Shown here piece after piece: positions 59,162 through 64,000 of a stretch of DNA of 64,000 nucleotides; positions within the stretch are counted from its first letter, which is position 1; each line of letters starts with the position of its first letter. The stretch covers positions 807-64,806 of the forward strand of contig JAKUHH010000049.1 in assembly GCA_022701365.1 (NCBI GenBank). Direction: 5' to 3'. The DNA is from Mycocentrospora acerina (taxonomy: Eukaryota; Ascomycota; Dothideomycetes; Pleosporales). The notes under the pieces were generated by a model. The model was not told the DNA's origin, searched no databases, and was given only the letters and a program-made list of their open reading frames with translations. The translations under genes were made by a program, and so were the position numbers.

Positions 59162-61381
59162 TTATCCTGTAGCAGAAGCTGTCTTAGAATTTCTAGATCC
59201 AGGTTCTCTCAAGTAATATGCCAAGTCACCTCCTTCTCGTTCCGTTTTTGTTCTACCATCACCAAAGTAATCAAATCTATTATCACTTAAGTATTTGATG
59301 TCAAAGTCTTCCCACCTTGGATTAGATAGCGCTTCAAGGTAATGTAAGGAAGACCCAGGCCAAGGTCCCCATACTTTGCCATCTTGCTTGCCGTTTTTGA
59401 ACCTGAGGTCAAAAGGTGTTAAAAGAATGCTTTCAAATTTCCTGACTAAGTTTTGTGCTTACCAAGAGGCACAAGGTCCTGTCCATACCATGTCATTCAT
59501 CACAGAGTCCTTGTACTGTTGAAACTCATCTACAGCTTCTCTTTTCGGTGCTAGTGACTTGATACCATTGTATTGAATTTTCTTGACAGCAGCAAATGCA
59601 TATTTGATATTAGCCTCTAGGCAAGGAATGAGGCAACCATTGCTAGAAGCAAAATTTGGCCCACTCATGACTATAAATTGGGTTAGCAAGATATTAAACT
59701 ACATGATTGTCTTTTTTATTCTGGTGTACGTACTGAAATAATTTGGCATTCCAGCTGCTGCAATCGATAAGTATGACTTAGGTTCTTCTTTCCATGCTTC
59801 ACGAAGGTCATGCTCGACGCCTATCACAGGAAAAGCAGGCCGGTAGGAAGTATCAAACCCAGTAGCACAAATAATAGCGTCAGTTTCCAGAAGATCTCCA
59901 TCGGCCATCTGAAGACCGGATGAAGTTACAGCTTCGATTTCATCATTCCTAACGATGACATTAGGAGATGTGAGAGCTTCAAGAAAGCCGTGGCCCTATA
60001 ACAAAACATTATGATGATATACATTTGGGATTATGGCGGGAAGAAAATTACTTACAGGCGTTGGTCTCCGGCAACCCACCTCAAAATCGGGCACTACCAA
60101 TCTTATGTCAGAGTCTGGATAACATTCAGACAGGAATTTGCTAATTACCAATCTTTTTGATCAAATTCTCATCATGGCCAAGACGTTCTCGCATTGTCTT
60201 ACTAAAGTTCTCAAAGGCCCATTTCTGCATAGGCGAGTCTTTGTAAAGTAGTTCAAAGCTTTTGTTAAGATCAGACTCAACCTGCCGACGATAATCGAGA
60301 AATTTATCTTTGTCGTTCTCCCACTCAAACTGTTGAGTTTTTGAAAACCTTGTCTCACGACCTTCAGGGGCGAATTCTCCGCCAAATTCGGGAATAATCC
60401 AGACTTTTGAGCGAATGATTGAATACATGCGTTTTACCTCTTTCAGAAATTAGTAAATTGGTAAGCTCCTATGAGCATTGGATTGCGGCTTGAGACAGAT
60501 ACTTACTTGGCTGTAATTGAGGTACAATCTGAACGGCAGAACTTCCTGCCCCGATGATTACAACAGTTTTGTCTTGGAAGTCGAATTTGTCATCCCAATT
60601 CGCTGAGTGCATCAATTTACCCTTGAATTGGTGGAGTCCAGGGATCTCAGGCCATTTCCAAGAGCTATAGCATGGTTAACAAGGCAACTCGGTGGAGAGG
60701 TTGCGTGGATGAAACGAACTTCAAGAATCCCCCAGCATTGATCAGAATCTCGCCTTCATCTGCAAAATTCGAGCCTGTGCGTCGATCAGTAATTTGGATG
60801 ATCCATTTACCTAGTTTCTCGTTCCATGTGGCGCTTGTAACTTGACTTTCGAGGTGCAAAAATTCTCCAACTCCATAAGCTATAGCACGGCTCTTGAAGT
60901 AATCGTACAATTCTACAGCCCCTACATAAGCCCGGCTCCAATAAGGATTACCCTCCCAAGAATAACCGTAGGCATGAGCGTGGATGTCACATGCACACCT
61001 TTTTGTCAGTTTTATAATCAGCGTAAAATTCTTGGGAGCGAGGGCCATGGATATAATCATGCGAGCAAGGTTAATAGAATAAGACAACGTATCAACTCAC
61101 CCTGGATAGCGATTCTCTAGCCACGTGCCAGTGACATCAGAATTCTTCTCATAGATTACGAATTCCACGTCGCGGTCTGGAAATGTTTCCTTGAACAGCT
61201 TGACTGCGCCTATTCCAGCAACTCCGGCCCCTATCATGAGAATGCGTATTTTACGCCCCTTTCCAAGGAAGTGTTGAGAATGCTTGTACGCGGCGACTTC
61301 CGTTAAACGCAAGTCGATAGATTTAACATCTGTCAGACCTTCAGTGTCAATTGAACTACCGTTTTTGATAACTGCAGCCAT
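59162..61381 (-). CDS. Baeyer-Villiger-type flavin monooxygenase 2
   Basis: Eight exons (61381-61101, 60998-60720, 60664-60507, 60439-60149, 60114-60056, 59995-59734, 59670-59463, 59402-59162) give 592 residues in one frame. The FAD loop is RILMIGAGVAGIGAV; RYPGCACDIHAHAYGYSW, the fingerprint FKGKLMHSANW (FxGxxxHxxxW), the NADPH loop VVIIGAGSSAVQIVP, VGCRRPTPGHGFLEAL and ICATGFDTSYRP follow in family order, ending with IMSGPNFASSNGCLIP. This arrangement suits the cyclohexanone/steroid-type branch. Intron 4 is only 34 nt, unusually short, but is the only solution I found that keeps the frame. It is divergent from the CoA-transferase across 429 bases, so the two are probably co-regulated (inference). 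Confidence 0.92.
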
Positions 61382-61810
61382 TGTGTAAAAGTAGAAGTAA
61401 AGAAAGGACTCCTTCTGTTGAAATAAGTCAAACCACAGTCCTCCTAGCAAAACTAGTTGGATGACACCGCTTTTATTTACACCAAAACTAGAGCTGCACT
61501 TAGTTCAAGTCCCATGACGTGGGTGATGTGTGACACGTTTGTCTGGTCAAAAATTGACATCCTGACAAGCTATGTGGTTTCGGACCGCAAAATGATCGGC
61601 AACCCCGAACCACTTGAATGTCCGTTTTTGGACCACAATGGTGTCCGCTTCAGTGAGTAGGAATATGACAGATTGGCTCTGTAAATTCCAAGATGCAGCA
61701 TAAACTGATAAATAATCTCGTTTCATACGTTTGATGAACTGGCGCTGGCATCCCAACAGCCACACGATAAATACTTTATTCTTCTCTCACTTAACAACCC
61801 TGCAGCAGCT
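61382..61810. promoter_or_regulatory. Bidirectional promoter region, monooxygenase 2 and CoA-transferase
   Basis: A 429-base spacer between two outward-facing start codons. It is compact compared with other gaps here and is not AT-eroded, which suggests it is under selection. No clear zinc-cluster CGG...CCG pair stood out on reading. Confidence 0.5.
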
Positions 61811-63695
61811 ATGACTATATCAGAAAAGGTTGGCGGAAATGAATCCTATACCATTCAGTCAGAGGCACAAAAAATATACGATAGTATCTTAACGGATCCC
61901 CAACTCAACGTTCCAACAGAGATCCGCGAATTAGCGGATAGGATTCATTTTGTCGGGGATGAGACGGAGCCATTTTTCCCAGTACCATTTAAATGCGCAG
62001 AAACACAAGCAGGTCTCCTCGGCTATGTCGGGCTACTGACCCTTGGCATTTGTAAAGATCGTTACGGAATTGCGCCACAGGCCGAGATTGACGTCGCACA
62101 CGCTTTACTCGGCGGCTTAGGCGCTCTATTTGCACGATACAACGGAGAATGGCTGTCCGGTAGTTCGGAGATGATGAATGCTGTTCAACGTTGGGATCAT
62201 GGGAAGACAAGGGAGTTGTACCGCCAGCTGGCAACAAACATCTATAAATCGAAGGACGGCCGTTGGTATTCACTACACGGCAGCATGAACCCAACTGCTC
62301 TACTTGAAATGCTTCAAGTTCCACAACATAACGAAAAAAATCTCAGTTGGATCGAAATACTGCAGATGTATACGAAGGTTGTGGGTAAGTTTGATTCAAA
62401 GACGCTTGACAACTGGAGCAACAATGTATATCGCACTCCTGGAACTGTTTGCTTTGATGAAGAGGGCTTTAAGGCTACGCCACATGGCAAAGCTATCAAA
62501 AATGAACCATTTTACAACATCATCCCACAAGCACAGTATACGCAACCTCCAGTGTCCTGGGACTCTGTTCCCTTTGACTCGGTAGACCGCCGACCTCTAT
62601 CTGGTATAAAGATTCTTGAGCTTGCTCGCGCTATCGCTGGCCCAACAATCGGAAAATTATGTGCAAGTCTGGGTGCAACTGTCATTCGCGTGTCCTGTTC
62701 GACTAATTCAGAGCTGCCTCTTACCTTAATGGATGGTTGTATAGGCAAGACAAGTACCGACATCGACCTGAAAACATTCGAGGGCCGGAAAATGCTGTTA
62801 CATCTCATTCAAGATGCAGACGTGTTTATTGATGGCTATCGCCCATCAGTACTAGAACATCTTGGGTTTGGCCGCGATGCGGTTATGGGCTTGGTAGCTG
62901 ATAGGGTAAAAGGAATGGTATATTGCCAAGAAAATTGTTACGGCTGGAAGGGCCCATGGATGACTCGACCTGGATGGGCGCAAATAGCTGACACGGTTTG
63001 TTCTCATGCACTCTTTTTTTTTATTCATCATTTCAATCATCTCACTGAATGTTCGACCAGGTTTGTGGAATTGGTCATGAAATTGGTCGTTTCCACGGCT
63101 TCGACGAACCACACATCTTCCCTGGTCCAAACGTCGACTACTTGTATGTAAATTTTCCAGATTGTAAACTAACAGAAGAATTGATAATTTTTTAAAAAGC
63201 TAACTTGAAAGTAGAACTGGTCATGCTGGCGCTGCAGGCGTTCTACATGCGCTTTACTCCCGCTCTCGTCAAGGCGGCTCTTTCGTTGTGCAATGCTCTT
63301 TACTCGCTTCTAATCTCCATATGCAATCCTATGGTAAATATACCGATAACCAACAAAATAGTCTCAGAGGTCGGAACAAAGACCTCATCGGCCAGATACG
63401 TCATTATGATGAGATCGTTAGCCATGGCAAGAACAAACATACCGTGAGAGGATTTACTGCTGATCGCACCTTCAAGGATGCTTTCAAGACCGAGTATTTT
63501 CAGACAATCGATGGCTCAATGTGGGGATTAGGTGACATAGAGGTGGTTTCTCTGGCGCTCAAGTATAAGGCAGAAAGAGCTGACGGTGAGGAGATGAGGA
63601 CCGATTTCGTTGTCGGAGCTTGTCCCCCTGGGTATCATCTACCGGATTGGAAGAGGGCAAAGAATGAAGACTTTCAGCCAATATTGTCTATATAA
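61811..63695 (+). CDS. Family III (CaiB/BaiF) CoA-transferase-like protein
   Basis: Three exons (61811-62995, 63061-63143, 63215-63695) give 582 residues. The C-terminal half opens PLSGIKILELARAIAGPTIGK, the classic CaiB start, with LIQDADVFIDGYRPSVLEHLGFG and, across the introns, GIGHEIGRFHGF and GHAGAAGVLHALYSRSR. The N-terminal half (CAETQAGLLGYVGLLTLG, KDGRWYSLHGSMNP) looks like a second, diverged transferase domain, as in fungal fused members. The family moves CoA between acyl groups or racemises alpha-methylacyl-CoA, through a catalytic Asp I could not place with certainty. It would activate a carboxylic acid, such as one released after Baeyer-Villiger cleavage, for further breakdown. 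Cytosolic or peroxisomal. Confidence 0.87.
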
Positions 63696-64000
63696 ACCGG
63701 AAGTAATCAAATGTAAATAGTAGAGTACGTTTTAGTTGTGTTGTATCAGTTGTATTTTTGAATTTTGAACTAATGGGGTACCGTGTCCATGCACTCAATG
63801 CGAGGATTCACTTGATAGGCACCTATTAAAAACTAGCCTTAACATTGACAAAATAAAAGATATTAAGTTCAAGTAACTTAGTTAATACTGCTGTAAATGC
63901 TATTTAATATCTAAATTTGAGTAATGATTATTCTATCTTAAGAAGTATTTACAAACTTTAGTGTTTTGCATTTGTAATAAACTTAAAGACAAAATGATAG
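63696..64000. other. Right-edge flank
   Basis: About 300 AT-rich bases after the CoA-transferase stop. No further gene begins inside the window. Confidence 0.35.

Noticed and set aside
1..64000. tRNA or rRNA genes
   Set aside because: No cloverleaf-type or rRNA core sequence was recognised on reading; a dedicated scan was not possible here.

Overview
This window reads as the left end of a chromosome (or a subtelomeric contig) from a filamentous ascomycete of the Pezizomycotina. The reasons are: short GT-AG introns (mostly 45-90 nt) in nearly every gene, fungal-specific gene families, interspersed CCCTAA-type telomere motifs at the left edge, and long AT-rich stretches of transposon and duplication debris with the transition-type decay expected of repeat-induced point mutation (RIP). 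I cannot name the species. Exon structures were worked out by hand from splice signals and reading-frame continuity. All family names come from recognised motifs, not from a search.

Layout. 1-1.3 kb: subtelomeric satellites and a 295-bp tandem repeat with short telomere-like tracts. 2.0-6.2 kb (minus): a decayed telomere-linked RecQ helicase gene with an OrsD/DUF3505-like N-terminus. Its 5' half is tandemly duplicated at 6.6-8.96 kb, followed by a solo LTR-like element. 9.7-18.7 kb: crotonase, NmrA-like protein, ketoreductase and a cysteine hydrolase with a nonsense codon. 20.9-37.1 kb: a terpenoid-type biosynthetic region with a two-domain (cyclase plus prenyltransferase) terpene synthase, two P450s (the second with an in-frame TGA), a CmcJ/NvfI-like oxygenase, an S28-peptidase-like protein lacking catalytic residues, an ABM-domain protein, a TauD-type dioxygenase and an unrecognised protein. 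Two copies of a ~240-260 bp inverted-terminal-repeat element bracket the P450/oxygenase block. 40-43.9 kb: an expansin-like protein and a GH30 glycosidase whose Ser/Thr-rich tail lies behind a TAA. 45.2-63.7 kb: an oxidative gene set with an atypical SDR, an acetoacetate-decarboxylase-like protein, a hybrid C2H2/Zn2Cys6 transcription factor, two Baeyer-Villiger-type monooxygenases, an ABM-like protein and a family III CoA-transferase.

Working together (inference). The terpene synthase would make a C20 or C25 hydrocarbon from its own prenyl diphosphate. The P450s, CmcJ-like and TauD-like oxygenases, and perhaps the ABM, SDR and ketoreductase enzymes, would tailor it. The right-hand set (two Baeyer-Villiger enzymes, CoA-transferase, acetoacetate-decarboxylase-like protein, regulator) suggests oxidation of a cyclic ketone to a lactone or acid, either as further tailoring or as a separate catabolic cluster. 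Three genes carry single C-to-T-type nonsense changes and one has an unresolved frame, so parts of the locus may be decaying next to RIP-affected DNA.

The AT-rich gaps (13-16, 19-20.8, 37-39, 43.9-45.1, 46.2-47.9 and 48.7-49.8 kb) contain no gene I can support.
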